A stretch of 64,000 bases of DNA from Pseudomonas sp. KNUC1026 (GTDB lineage: Bacteria > Pseudomonadota > Gammaproteobacteria > Pseudomonadales > Pseudomonadaceae). Position 1 is the stretch's first letter, and every line of letters starts with the position of its first letter. Positions 44,879 through 52,985 of the stretch are shown here, piece by piece. Below the pieces are notes generated by a model. The model had not been told where the DNA came from and did not search any database. It was given only the letters and a program-made list of their open reading frames with translations. Made by a program: the position numbers and the translations under genes. The stretch is from positions 4,704,501-4,768,500 of the forward strand of contig NZ_CP087138.1 of the NCBI RefSeq assembly GCF_021650705.1. The letters are read 5' to 3'.

Positions 44879-45225
44879 CCTGCGCGAGGGATATTTCCTT
44901 AACGCTTACTATGAACTGGCGTTCAAACATTGTGGGCTAGGCGGTGGGCTGGAGGTTTACCGCGCGTGTGATTCGATCCAGCACACCAGCTAGGCCATGC
45001 CTGTCTTGACCACAGCAAGCTTACTGAGCGTTGACAGATCGTCAACCGACGGGCCTTTGAGATCGCACTGTAGGCCCCGGGATAGAAGGGTCTTTAGTGC
45101 CTCCCGATACACAGTAGAAGAGGGTGGAACCTGATCGTCCGTAATGGCTATATCAAACCCTATGGTTGGCTAGTAAAAAATGCTAGCCTTCCTTATCTTT
45201 CGATATTTATCAATATGAGGTCTTG
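44879..45225. other. Intergenic stretch of the accessory island
   Basis: No convincing gene is present. On the minus strand a 60-codon open frame (44990-45172) translates to FDIAITDDQVPPSSTVYREA and so on but has no early start codon; it may be a relic I cannot identify. Base composition is AT-richer than the core genes. An inverted repeat GGCTAG-N9-CTAGCC (45168-45188) lies 38 bp before the ATPase start. Confidence 0.4.
45168..45188 (+). promoter_or_regulatory. Inverted repeat upstream of the AAA ATPase
   Basis: GGCTAG and CTAGCC flank a 9-bp A-rich centre containing TAAAAAAT. The position just upstream of the ATPase gene and the symmetry suggest an operator or promoter element. Confidence 0.35.
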
Positions 45226-46395
45226 ATGGATCCTTACCGTAACCCCTTTGCTCCCGGTGCTGGTTTTCCTCCACCCGAGCTCGCTGGCCGAGACCCTATT
45301 TTGGAGATGGCCCGCATTTCCTGCGGACGTGCAGTGAAAGGGAAGCCTGCACGATCGCTAATGCTCTTGGGGCTGCGTGGTGTGGGCAAGACGGTTCTGC
45401 TCAACGAAATCGGGAATATCGCCAGGGAGCGGGAGATGCTGGTATCTCAGCTCGAGGCGCCGGAGAAGAATGCACTCGCCACTCTCCTTTATCCTGAGCT
45501 TCGGCGGGTGATGCGTTCTCTATCGGGATTCGAAGCGGCGAAGCAGATTGCCAGCCGAGGAATGGGCGCCCTTCGTAATTTTGCCTCGATCTTCAAAATC
45601 GAAATTGGCGGCGTTGAAGTGGGGGTTGAGGCCGCGGAGCCTGGCCTCGCCGATAGCGGCGATCTGCAGCACGACCTTCCCGACCTGTTCACTGTAATTG
45701 GTGAGGGCGCAAAAGCTGTTGGTAAAGGATGGGTTCTGCTCATCGACGAGGTTCAATACCTCTCTGAAGATGATTTGTCTGCGCTGATCGTTTCTATGCA
45801 TCGAATGGCTCAGCGCGGTTTGCCTGTGGTTATGGTGGGGGCAGGGCTTCCACAGGTTGCCAAGTTGGCTGGCGAGGCTAAGTCCTACGCAGAGCGACTG
45901 TTCCAGTACCCAGCTGTCGGCGCGCTTGATGAAGAAGCTGCAAAGCTTGCTGTACGCAAACCTGTCGAGGAGGAAGGGGAAACGATAGAGGATGCTGCGC
46001 TGGATTCTATTTTCGCTCGAACAAAAGGCTATCCATTCTTTTTGCAAGAGTGGGGTTCTACCTCATGGGATGTTGCAGCTGGCCCTGGGATCACCCTTTC
46101 TGATGTTGAGCGCGCTTACCCTGAAACCCTCGCCGGCCTTGATGAAGGTTTCTTCAAGGTGCGGTATGACCGGCTTACAAAGGCCGAGACCCAATTTGTG
46201 ATGGCTATGGCCGCCCTTGGTGATGGCCCTTATCCCATGGCTGGTATTGCCAAGGAGATGGGACGCGACCAGTCATCGTTGGGCCCGGCTCGGGCCAACA
46301 TTATTTCAAAGGGCATGATCTACAGCGCAGACCACGGCTACCTTGATTTTTCGGTTCCTCTTTTCGCTGAGTATCTTCGCCGTCGCGGCGAATGA
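45226..46395 (+). CDS. Orc1/Cdc6-like AAA ATPase of a mobile region
   Basis: This is a 389-residue single-domain ATPase with C-terminal winged helix. Walker A is LMLLGLRGVGKTVLLNE, Walker B is WVLLIDEVQYLSEDD, and sensor 1 is LPVVMVGAGLPQVAKLA. The C-terminal part LTKAETQFVMAMAALGDGPY, then GIAKEMGRDQSSLGPARANI, looks like a winged-helix DNA-binding domain. Such AAA_16-type proteins are common in genomic islands, but their role is mostly unknown. The ATG at 45226 is preferred to a TTG one codon earlier, with GAGG upstream. It is flanked by IS66 and Abi remnants. Confidence 0.8.
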   Translation: MDPYRNPFAPGAGFPPPELAGRDPILEMARISCGRAVKGKPARSLMLLGLRGVGKTVLLNEIGNIAREREMLVSQLEAPEKNALATLLYPELRRVMRSLSGFEAAKQIASRGMGALRNFASIFKIEIGGVEVGVEAAEPGLADSGDLQHDLPDLFTVIGEGAKAVGKGWVLLIDEVQYLSEDDLSALIVSMHRMAQRGLPVVMVGAGLPQVAKLAGEAKSYAERLFQYPAVGALDEEAAKLAVRKPVEEEGETIEDAALDSIFARTKGYPFFLQEWGSTSWDVAAGPGITLSDVERAYPETLAGLDEGFFKVRYDRLTKAETQFVMAMAALGDGPYPMAGIAKEMGRDQSSLGPARANIISKGMIYSADHGYLDFSVPLFAEYLRRRGE

Positions 46396-46468
46396 GAGCA
46401 GTGAATACGAGGGGGCACCCTCGGAGCGTCTGGTTCGCGCCTTAACCAACGATCAAACGCACATGGAT

Positions 46469-46825
46469 TTAAATGCGCTCAATGGCATCGAGCATGAGTT
46501 GGCGAAGCTTTTTATCGAAAAGATACAACGCAAAGGCTGAGTCGGAAGACGCGCCCGCAATGAATGCGTCCTGGCGGAGAGGTTTTTTCGTAATTGAGCA
46601 GAGGCTGATGTCGCCACGCTGGCTCCGTAGAAACTGGCGTGCCGGAAACCAGAATCCGCTCAGTCGATAGCAGCCAACCTGCGCAAGCTTGCGCTCAGCC
46701 CGCTGGAAATCAGCGACCTCCATTCCTCGGCTCGCCAGGAGTTTGGCCAGGTCGCGGTACGACCGGAACGGCTTCGGTGGAGCGAGTTGTCGCAATACCC
46801 ATATCCCGGAAACGAGAAGGCCCAA
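46469..46825 (-). pseudogene. Truncated Abi_2-family (AbiD/AbiF-like) abortive infection gene
   Basis: The frame encodes PKPFRSYRDLAKLLASRGME, KLAQVGCYRLSGFWFPARQF and FALYLFDKKLRQLMLDAIER, the N-terminal signature of the Abi_2 phage-resistance family. It stops directly after DAIERI, where relatives continue with EVAIR and about 200 more residues. No continuation is visible in any frame between 46396 and 46468, so the C-terminal two thirds are lost. The true start is unclear; the sequence before KPFRSYRD looks non-homologous. Confidence 0.7.
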
Positions 46826-47032
46826 CCATAGAGCCGGACTTGCCGGCTCCAGAGGGCTGGGCGCGATTGCTGCAGATGGGCGTTCACATAGCCAGGTTTG
46901 TCAATTGTGGAGCTGGACTGCACTAGCCGTCTGGAGAGGGGGAACAGAGGCTGCAATGTCTCGCGCAGGGTACCGCGCACCATCAATGGGATATCTACGG
47001 TCACCGCTCGCATGCGGTCGTTTCTGAGCAAT
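46826..47032. other. Unassigned stretch between Abi remnant and tRNA terminator
   Basis: I see no gene here. A short hairpin GAGCCGG-ACTTG-CCGGCTC lies around 46830-46848. Long open frames on both strands have compositions unlike proteins and overlap the tRNA, so they are not called. Confidence 0.4.
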
Positions 47033-47069
47033 AAAAAACCCCGCGTAAGGCAAAAGCTCAGGCGGGGTT
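47033..47069 (-). terminator. Intrinsic terminator after tRNA-Arg
   Basis: On the minus strand AACCCCGC and GCGGGGTT form an 8-bp stem followed by a T-run (complement of 47033-47038). It lies about 70 bp downstream of the tRNA 3' end. Confidence 0.8.
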
Positions 47070-47138
47070 GTTCGGAGCTTGCTTTCACCTTGTACCTGCG
47101 GTGCAGGATTATGAAGGGTGATGACTCCCTGATTCGTA

Positions 47139-47215
47139 TGGCGCACTCGGCGGGATTCGAACCCACGACCCCTGCCTTCGGAGGGCAGTACTCTATCCAG
47201 CTGAGCTACGAGTGC
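47139..47215 (-). tRNA. tRNA-Arg (anticodon CCG)
   Basis: This is a 77-nt cloverleaf with encoded CCA. Acceptor stem GCACTCG pairs with CGAGTGC, the D arm is GCTC..GAGT, and the anticodon stem CTGCC/GGCAG presents loop CTCCGAA with anticodon CCG reading CGG. The T arm contains GTGGG-TTCGAAT-CCCGC. Its 3' end faces the accessory island (41.9-47 kb), the usual side for island integration. Confidence 0.97.
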
Positions 47216-47520
47216 AACGCGGGCGCCATGATACCCATCGCGGCCGCGCGCGTCCATGCCTGAAACCTCTGCAACGTTTTAACGAGCCGGCTGCTTATTC
47301 CAGCCCCTACAACAGAAGCGTTTCAGCCGCAAATTCGGGGCCGTTCTTTTTTCGAACACCCTCTTGTCCTTTATAAGCATAGAACCTAGCATCACGTTTG
47401 AGATTTCGAACGCCCTTGCGGGCTCTGTGGTGGGCGGTGAATGATTACCGCCCCCGCGGCCTCCAACTCAGGCCCACACAATAAACAGCGAGGCGGCAGC
47501 CCCGCCCCAAGGAACCTGAC
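47216..47520 (+). promoter_or_regulatory. Upstream region of gabD
   Basis: This 305-bp gap holds the tRNA promoter on one side and the gabDT promoter on the other. A hairpin GGCGGT-GAATGATT-ACCGCC lies at about 47434-47453, 70 bp before the gabD start. CAAGGA precedes the gabD ATG by seven bases. No further gene is visible. Confidence 0.45.
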
Positions 47521-48969
47521 ATGCAACTCAAAGACGCGAACCTGTTCCGCCAGCAAGCCTACATCGATGGCGCCTGGGTCGATGCCGACAGCGGCCAGAG
47601 CATCAAGGTCAACAACCCTGCCACCAACGAAATCATCGGTACCGTACCGAAGATGGGCAAGGCCGAAACCCGCCGCGCCATCGAGGCTGCCGACAAGGCG
47701 CTGCCAGCCTGGCGCGCACTCACCGCCAAAGAGCGCTCGGGCAAGCTGCGCCGCTGGTTCGAGCTGATGATCGAGCACCAGGAAGACCTGGGCCGCTTGA
47801 TGACCATGGAGCAGGGCAAGCCGCTGGCCGAAGCCAAAGGCGAAATTGCCTACGCTGCTTCCTTCCTCGAGTGGTTCGCTGAAGAAGCCAAGCGTGTCTA
47901 CGGCGACACCATCCCCGGCCACCAGCCCGACAAGCGCCTGATCGTCATCAAGCAGCCGATCGGCGTGACCGCAGCGATCACCCCGTGGAACTTCCCGGCA
48001 GCGATGATCACCCGCAAAGCCGGCCCGGCTCTGGCCGCCGGTTGCACCATGGTGCTCAAGCCGGCTTCGCAAACCCCTTATTCGGCACTGGCCCTGGCTG
48101 AACTCGCCGAGCGCGCCGGCATCCCGAAAGGCGTGTTCAGCGTCGTCACCGGCAGTGCCGGGGAAGTGGGCAGCGAGCTGACCGGCAACCCGATCGTGCG
48201 CAAGCTGTCGTTCACTGGCTCCACCGAAATCGGCCGCCAGCTGATGGCCGAATGCGCTCAGGACATCAAGAAAGTGTCCCTGGAGCTGGGTGGCAATGCC
48301 CCGTTCATCGTGTTCGACGATGCAGATCTGGATAAAGCCGTCGAAGGCGCCATCGTTTCCAAGTACCGCAACAACGGCCAGACCTGCGTCTGCGCCAACC
48401 GCCTGTACGTGCAGGACGGTGTTTACGACGCCTTCGCTGCCAAGCTCAAGGCTGCGGTCGAGAAGCTCAAGATCGGTAATGGCCTGGAAGACGGCATCAC
48501 CACCGGCCCGCTGATCGACGAAAAAGCCGTAGCCAAGGTCCAGGAGCACATTCAGGACGCCCTGAGCAAAGGCGCCAAGGTGATCTCCGGCGGCAAGGCC
48601 CACACCTTGGGCGGCACCTTCTTCGAGCCCACCATCCTGGCCGACGTGCCCAAGGATGCGCTGGTGTCCAAGGACGAGACCTTCGGCCCACTGGCGCCGC
48701 TGTTCCGTTTCAAGGACGAGGCTGAAGTGGTCGCCATGGCCAACGACACCGAGTTCGGCCTGGCTTCGTACTTCTATGCCAAAGACCTGTCGCGCGTGTT
48801 CCGCGTGGCCGAGGCCCTGGAATACGGCATGGTGGGTATCAACACCGGCCTGATTTCCAACGAAGTCGCGCCGTTCGGCGGTGTGAAGGCCTCCGGCCTG
48901 GGCCGTGAAGGCTCCAAGTACGGCATCGAGGATTACCTCGAAATCAAATACCTGTGCATCAGCGTCTGA
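47521..48969 (+). CDS. gabD: NADP-dependent succinate-semialdehyde dehydrogenase
   Basis: GabD oxidises succinate semialdehyde to succinate, the last step of the GABA shunt. It has 482 residues, the typical length. Visible are ITPWNFPAAMITRKAGPALA, FTGSTEIGRQL, the catalytic Glu in LELGGNAPFIVFDD and the catalytic Cys in NNGQTCVCANRLYVQDG. It is followed 142 bp later by gabT in the same direction, the conserved pseudomonad gabDT order. Confidence 0.97.
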   Translation: MQLKDANLFRQQAYIDGAWVDADSGQSIKVNNPATNEIIGTVPKMGKAETRRAIEAADKALPAWRALTAKERSGKLRRWFELMIEHQEDLGRLMTMEQGKPLAEAKGEIAYAASFLEWFAEEAKRVYGDTIPGHQPDKRLIVIKQPIGVTAAITPWNFPAAMITRKAGPALAAGCTMVLKPASQTPYSALALAELAERAGIPKGVFSVVTGSAGEVGSELTGNPIVRKLSFTGSTEIGRQLMAECAQDIKKVSLELGGNAPFIVFDDADLDKAVEGAIVSKYRNNGQTCVCANRLYVQDGVYDAFAAKLKAAVEKLKIGNGLEDGITTGPLIDEKAVAKVQEHIQDALSKGAKVISGGKAHTLGGTFFEPTILADVPKDALVSKDETFGPLAPLFRFKDEAEVVAMANDTEFGLASYFYAKDLSRVFRVAEALEYGMVGINTGLISNEVAPFGGVKASGLGREGSKYGIEDYLEIKYLCISV

Positions 48970-49111
48970 TGCGCACGGGCCTGGCATAACGTTCAGGCCC
49001 GCTACCCCAGGCGCCAGGGCCCACGGCAGTCGATCATCGTATGCTGCGGTGGCCCACCCTGGCGCTCAATCCTTGAACCACGCCGACGATGAGCGGCGAA
49101 AGAGGACTGTC

Positions 49112-50389
49112 ATGAGCAAGACCAACGAATCCCTGATGCAGCGCCGCATGGCGGCCGTTCCACGTGGCGTCGGCCAGATCCACCCGATCGTTGCCGACCA
49201 TGCGAAGAACTCCACTGTCACCGACGTCGAAGGCCGCGAATTCATCGACTTCGCCGGCGGCATCGCGGTGCTGAACACTGGCCACCTGCACCCTAAAGTG
49301 GTCGCAGCAGTCGAAGCCCAGCTGCACAAGCTGACCCACACCTGCTTCCAGGTGCTGGCGTACGAGCCCTACATCGAGCTGTGCGAAAAAATCAACGCCA
49401 AGGTCCCTGGCGACTTTGCCAAGAAGACCCTGCTGGTGACCACCGGCTCCGAAGCTGTGGAAAACGCTGTCAAGATCGCCCGTGCCGCCACCGGCCGCGC
49501 TGGCGTGATCGCCTTCACTGGCGCCTACCACGGCCGCACCATGATGACCCTGGGCCTGACCGGCAAGGTCGTGCCGTACTCGGCCGGCATGGGCCTGATG
49601 CCCGGCGGTGTGTTCCGTGCCCTGTACCCGTGCGAGCTGCATGGCGTGAGCACCGACGACGCCATCGCCAGCATCGAGCGCATCTTCAAGAACGACGCCG
49701 AGCCTCGCGACATCGCCGCAATCATCCTGGAGCCAGTGCAGGGCGAAGGTGGTTTCTATGTTGCGCCTAAAGACTTCATGAAGCGCCTGCGCGCGCTGTG
49801 CGACCAGCACGGCATCCTGCTGATCGCCGACGAAGTGCAGACCGGCGCTGGCCGTACCGGTACCTTCTTCGCGATGGAGCAGATGGGCGTCACGCCGGAC
49901 CTGACCACCTTCGCCAAATCCATCGCAGGCGGCTTCCCGCTGGCCGGTGTGTGCGGCAAGGCCGAGATCATGGACGCCATCGCCCCGGGTGGGCTGGGCG
50001 GCACCTACGCCGGTAGCCCACTGGGCTGCGCTGCGGCCCTGGCCGTGCTGGACGTGTTCGAGGAAGAAAAACTGCTGGAGCGTTGCGTCAGCGTTGGCGA
50101 GCACCTGACCGGCAAGCTGCGTGAGATGCAGGCCAAATACCCGGTCATCGGTGATGTTCGTGGCCTGGGCGCAATGATCGCGGTCGAGCTGTTCGAAGGC
50201 GGTGATTCGCACAAGCCGAACGCAGCAGCGGTGGCCCAGGTTGTGGCCAAGGCGCGTGACAAGGGCTTGATCCTGCTCTCCTGCGGGACCTACGGCAACG
50301 TGCTGCGCATCCTGGTGCCGCTCACCGCCGAGCAAGGCTTGCTGGACAAAGGCCTGGCCATCCTCGAAGAGTGCTTCGCCGAGCTGTAA
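49112..50389 (+). CDS. gabT: 4-aminobutyrate aminotransferase
   Basis: GabT transfers the amino group of GABA to 2-oxoglutarate, making succinate semialdehyde for GabD. It is a 425-residue PLP class III aminotransferase. The motif LIADEVQTGAGRTGTFFAME includes the PLP-contacting Asp, and the PLP lysine lies in TTFAKSIAGGFPLAG. The ATG at 49112 has AGAGGA upstream. An intrinsic terminator follows 26 bp after the stop. Confidence 0.97.
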   Translation: MSKTNESLMQRRMAAVPRGVGQIHPIVADHAKNSTVTDVEGREFIDFAGGIAVLNTGHLHPKVVAAVEAQLHKLTHTCFQVLAYEPYIELCEKINAKVPGDFAKKTLLVTTGSEAVENAVKIARAATGRAGVIAFTGAYHGRTMMTLGLTGKVVPYSAGMGLMPGGVFRALYPCELHGVSTDDAIASIERIFKNDAEPRDIAAIILEPVQGEGGFYVAPKDFMKRLRALCDQHGILLIADEVQTGAGRTGTFFAMEQMGVTPDLTTFAKSIAGGFPLAGVCGKAEIMDAIAPGGLGGTYAGSPLGCAAALAVLDVFEEEKLLERCVSVGEHLTGKLREMQAKYPVIGDVRGLGAMIAVELFEGGDSHKPNAAAVAQVVAKARDKGLILLSCGTYGNVLRILVPLTAEQGLLDKGLAILEECFAEL

Positions 50390-50415
50390 GCCAAATGTGA
50401 TCCATTCGGCAGAAA

Positions 50416-50441
50416 AGCCCGCCATTCGGCGGGTTTTTTTT
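50416..50441 (+). terminator. Intrinsic terminator of gabDT
   Basis: CCCGCC-ATTC-GGCGGG (50418-50433) is followed by eight T. Confidence 0.93.
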
Positions 50442-50524
50442 GCGCAATGGCAAAATCGGGTCGTTAATGTTCTTACCTGCTGTAAGGGGCGGTAGATATT
50501 CGCCTCTCATGGAGACTCTGGATC

Positions 50525-51760
50525 ATGGCCGAACCACATTCTGCAAAGCCCATCGTGCTGATCGCTGAAGCCGACAGCTGGGCCCGCGAGATGCTTACCC
50601 AATTGATGCTCGATGTACGCTGCGATGCCGAGCTGCTGGTGTGCGAAGACGGGCACCAGGCCTGGGCGGGCATCGCGAGGAGCCCGCATCTGATCATCGC
50701 TGCGCGGGAACTGCCTGGCATCGATGGCCTGGAGCTGTTGCGACGCGTGCGCAAGCAACAACGGCGTTTGCCATTCATTCTGATGAGCGAACGCAGCGAT
50801 GCGGCAAGCGTGCGGGAAGCATTGCCGCTGGCGCCTACCGCCTACCTCACCAAACCCATGAACGTGGAAGCCCTGCGTGAGCGATTGCATGCGATGTTGC
50901 TCAACCCGGAAGAGGAGGTGTACTGCGAAACGCCTTCGCTGATGCCGGGCATTACGCTGGACAGCTACCTGGAATCGCGCCGCGAAATCTCTGACGGTGC
51001 CCCGGTGATGGCCGATGTACAGGCCGCCGTGAAGCGCAGTTTGCAGGCGCGCAACCTCGACCTTCGGCAGCTGGAAGAAGACATCCGCACCGATCCGCAA
51101 GTGACCGCCGTGTTGATCTCCGCCGCCAACAGCGCCGCGCGTCACCGTGAGGGCGTGGCGCAAACACTGATGCAGGCGCTTACCCGCCTGGGCGCAACGC
51201 AAAGCATGAACCTGATTCTGGGCCTTGCACTCAAGCGCAGCGCGCGGCTGACGGATCCGGCGTTGTCGGGGTACGCGGAGACTTACTGGAAACTGTCGCT
51301 GCACACCGCTGAATTCGGCCGCACGCTGGCGCGGCTCACGGGCATCGATCAGGAGCGCTGTTATTGTGCGGGCCTGCTCCACTGCCTGGGTGACCTTGCG
51401 CTGCTGCGTTGCTTGCAGGAATGGAAGCTGGCCGGTGGCGCGCTGGAGGAGGGGCAGATCCAACCGGCGCTGGACCGATTCGGCGCGGGGTTCGGTTCAG
51501 CATTGCGGACTCGCTGGCGGCTGCCATTGGAGCTGCGTGAGCTGATCGCATCGATCTATGCGCTGGGCGGCGGTGTGTACTCCCGTGACAATCTCGTGAT
51601 GAACCTTGCGGGGCAGATGGCTCGGATAGGGCCGGAAGACGAGCAGCTCGATGCGGTGGCCGGTGGCAAGACTGCGCGGTTGCTCAAGATAAGCCGGGTA
51701 GACCTCGGGCGCCTGCGCAAAGCGCCTCTGGTAGGGGCCGCCGCCCAGTCGCTGGAGTGA
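50525..51760 (+). CDS. Response regulator with HDOD output domain
   Basis: This 411-residue protein has a receiver domain at residues 1-125 and an HDOD domain in the remainder. The receiver shows LIIAARELPGIDGLELLRRV and TAYLTKPMNVEAL; the usual phospho-acceptor Asp position reads A/R (IIAARELPG), so phosphorylation is doubtful. The HDOD part contains TDPQVTAVLISAANSAARHR and AGLLHCLGDLALLRCLQEW. HDOD proteins act in signalling without known catalysis, often next to cyclic-di-GMP enzymes, as here. The start ATG is preceded by TGGAGA. Confidence 0.88.
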   Translation: MAEPHSAKPIVLIAEADSWAREMLTQLMLDVRCDAELLVCEDGHQAWAGIARSPHLIIAARELPGIDGLELLRRVRKQQRRLPFILMSERSDAASVREALPLAPTAYLTKPMNVEALRERLHAMLLNPEEEVYCETPSLMPGITLDSYLESRREISDGAPVMADVQAAVKRSLQARNLDLRQLEEDIRTDPQVTAVLISAANSAARHREGVAQTLMQALTRLGATQSMNLILGLALKRSARLTDPALSGYAETYWKLSLHTAEFGRTLARLTGIDQERCYCAGLLHCLGDLALLRCLQEWKLAGGALEEGQIQPALDRFGAGFGSALRTRWRLPLELRELIASIYALGGGVYSRDNLVMNLAGQMARIGPEDEQLDAVAGGKTARLLKISRVDLGRLRKAPLVGAAAQSLE

Positions 51761-51778
51761 AGATCAAGGGGAGCTAAG

Positions 51779-51804
51779 TGGCAGGCCGGAAGCCGGCCTC
51801 CCAC
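51779..51804. repeat. REP palindrome
   Basis: GTGGCAGGCCGGAAGCCGGC continuing CTCCCAC forms a compact facing REP structure between two convergent genes. It may act as a bidirectional terminator. Confidence 0.7.
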
Positions 51805-51846
51805 TCGAATGAATCCCGGTACTGCAGCATTCGACAAGAAAATCGA

Positions 51847-52842
51847 TCAGCCAATGATGATCTGATTCTTGCCCTGCCGCTTGGCCTGGTACATCGCCGC
51901 ATCCGCACGCGCATAGAGGTTATCCAGCGCCTCATCGGTTTCAGTAAGCGTGGTCAGCCCCTGGCTCACCGTCACGCCGAACTGCTGGCCATCGCAGCTG
52001 AACCCCAACCGCTGGATTTCACGCTGCAAACGCTCGGCGATCTGCTGCGCCATTTCCAGCCCGCAGCCTGGGAACACGGCAGCGAATTCCTCACCACCGA
52101 TCCGGCCAAACACATCGCCCCGGCGGAAGGTAGTCTTGCCGGCCTCTGCAATGTGCTGCAGCACGTTGTCGCCTTCCTGGTGCCCGTAGGTATCGTTGAT
52201 CTGCTTGAAGTCATCGATGTCCAGCAGCAGAAACGACATGGGCGTGCCGTTGAGCCGCGCCTGTTCGAATTCGCGGTGGGCGCATTCGAAAAAATGCCGG
52301 CGGTTACTGCTCTGAGTCAGCACGTCCGTGGTGGCCAGGCGCTGCAGTTCGGCTTCCAGGTGCTTCTTTTCGGTGATGTCTTCGGTGATGCCGACCACCA
52401 CGACATGCTCGCCGGGCGTTTGCTGCTGGCTGATGAAGCACTTGTCACTCACCCAACGGATCTGCCCGTCGGCGCGGATGATGCGGTATTCGCGATCTTC
52501 GATGGAGCCGCGCTCCAGCACCTCAGCCAGGCTGCGCTCGGCGTAATCCAGGTCATCGGGATAGATGCTGTTGCGCCACTCGTTGTAGTCGGCGAGCAGC
52601 AGCCCGGCAGAGCGGCCGAAGATGCGCTCATAGGCAGGGCTTACGTAGATCATTTGCTGGAGTTGCCAATCGAACGCCCACAGCACAGCGTTGACGCTGG
52701 CAAGCAGGGTGCTGAACAGGTATTCACGCTCACGCAGGCGCGCGGCTTCTCCTTGAGCGTGCATCAGCGCCAGCAGCGTCTCGGCGGCTTCCGGTATCGG
52801 GGTCGCGGGCGGTTGTGGCGGATGCTTCTCGACCATCATCAC
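51847..52842 (-). CDS. PAS-GGDEF diguanylate cyclase
   Basis: This is a 331-residue cytoplasmic protein. A PAS domain covers residues 45-165 (VNAVLWAFDWQLQQMIYVSP, then YERIFGR, then RWVSDKCFISQQQTPGEHVV). The GGDEF domain begins at DVLTQSSNRRHFF and carries the active-site RIGGEEFAAVFPG. GGEEF is a catalytically competent variant. No EAL domain is present. It is convergent with the HDOD regulator, with a REP between them. Confidence 0.93.
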   Translation of the reverse strand: MMMVEKHPPQPPATPIPEAAETLLALMHAQGEAARLREREYLFSTLLASVNAVLWAFDWQLQQMIYVSPAYERIFGRSAGLLLADYNEWRNSIYPDDLDYAERSLAEVLERGSIEDREYRIIRADGQIRWVSDKCFISQQQTPGEHVVVVGITEDITEKKHLEAELQRLATTDVLTQSSNRRHFFECAHREFEQARLNGTPMSFLLLDIDDFKQINDTYGHQEGDNVLQHIAEAGKTTFRRGDVFGRIGGEEFAAVFPGCGLEMAQQIAERLQREIQRLGFSCDGQQFGVTVSQGLTTLTETDEALDNLYARADAAMYQAKRQGKNQIIIG

Positions 52843-52985
52843 GGCTACTCGTCACGGTGCGGGATAGGCTCACCGGCGGGCGCCTGAGCTCTGGCCCACA
52901 GATGTTGCAGAACATGTCGTAAGAGCGGAAAAGTGCCCCGAAGTTCCCGCCTGGCGCCCCCGCCGGGGCGCCATATTGCCCCTGA

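Noticed and set aside
41874..47138. Direct repeat of the tRNA-Arg 3' end as an attachment site
   Set aside because: Looked for the acceptor and T-arm sequence within the island and did not find it; no integrase gene either.
46660..47166. 168-codon minus-strand frame covering the tRNA terminator
   Set aside because: It crosses the terminator and tRNA end and overlaps the Abi remnant out of frame; no protein-like features.
50472..50486. CTTAC-N5-GTAAG before the HDOD gene as a GacA element
   Set aside because: The half-sites are in reversed order relative to TGTAAG-N6-CTTACA and no small RNA follows.
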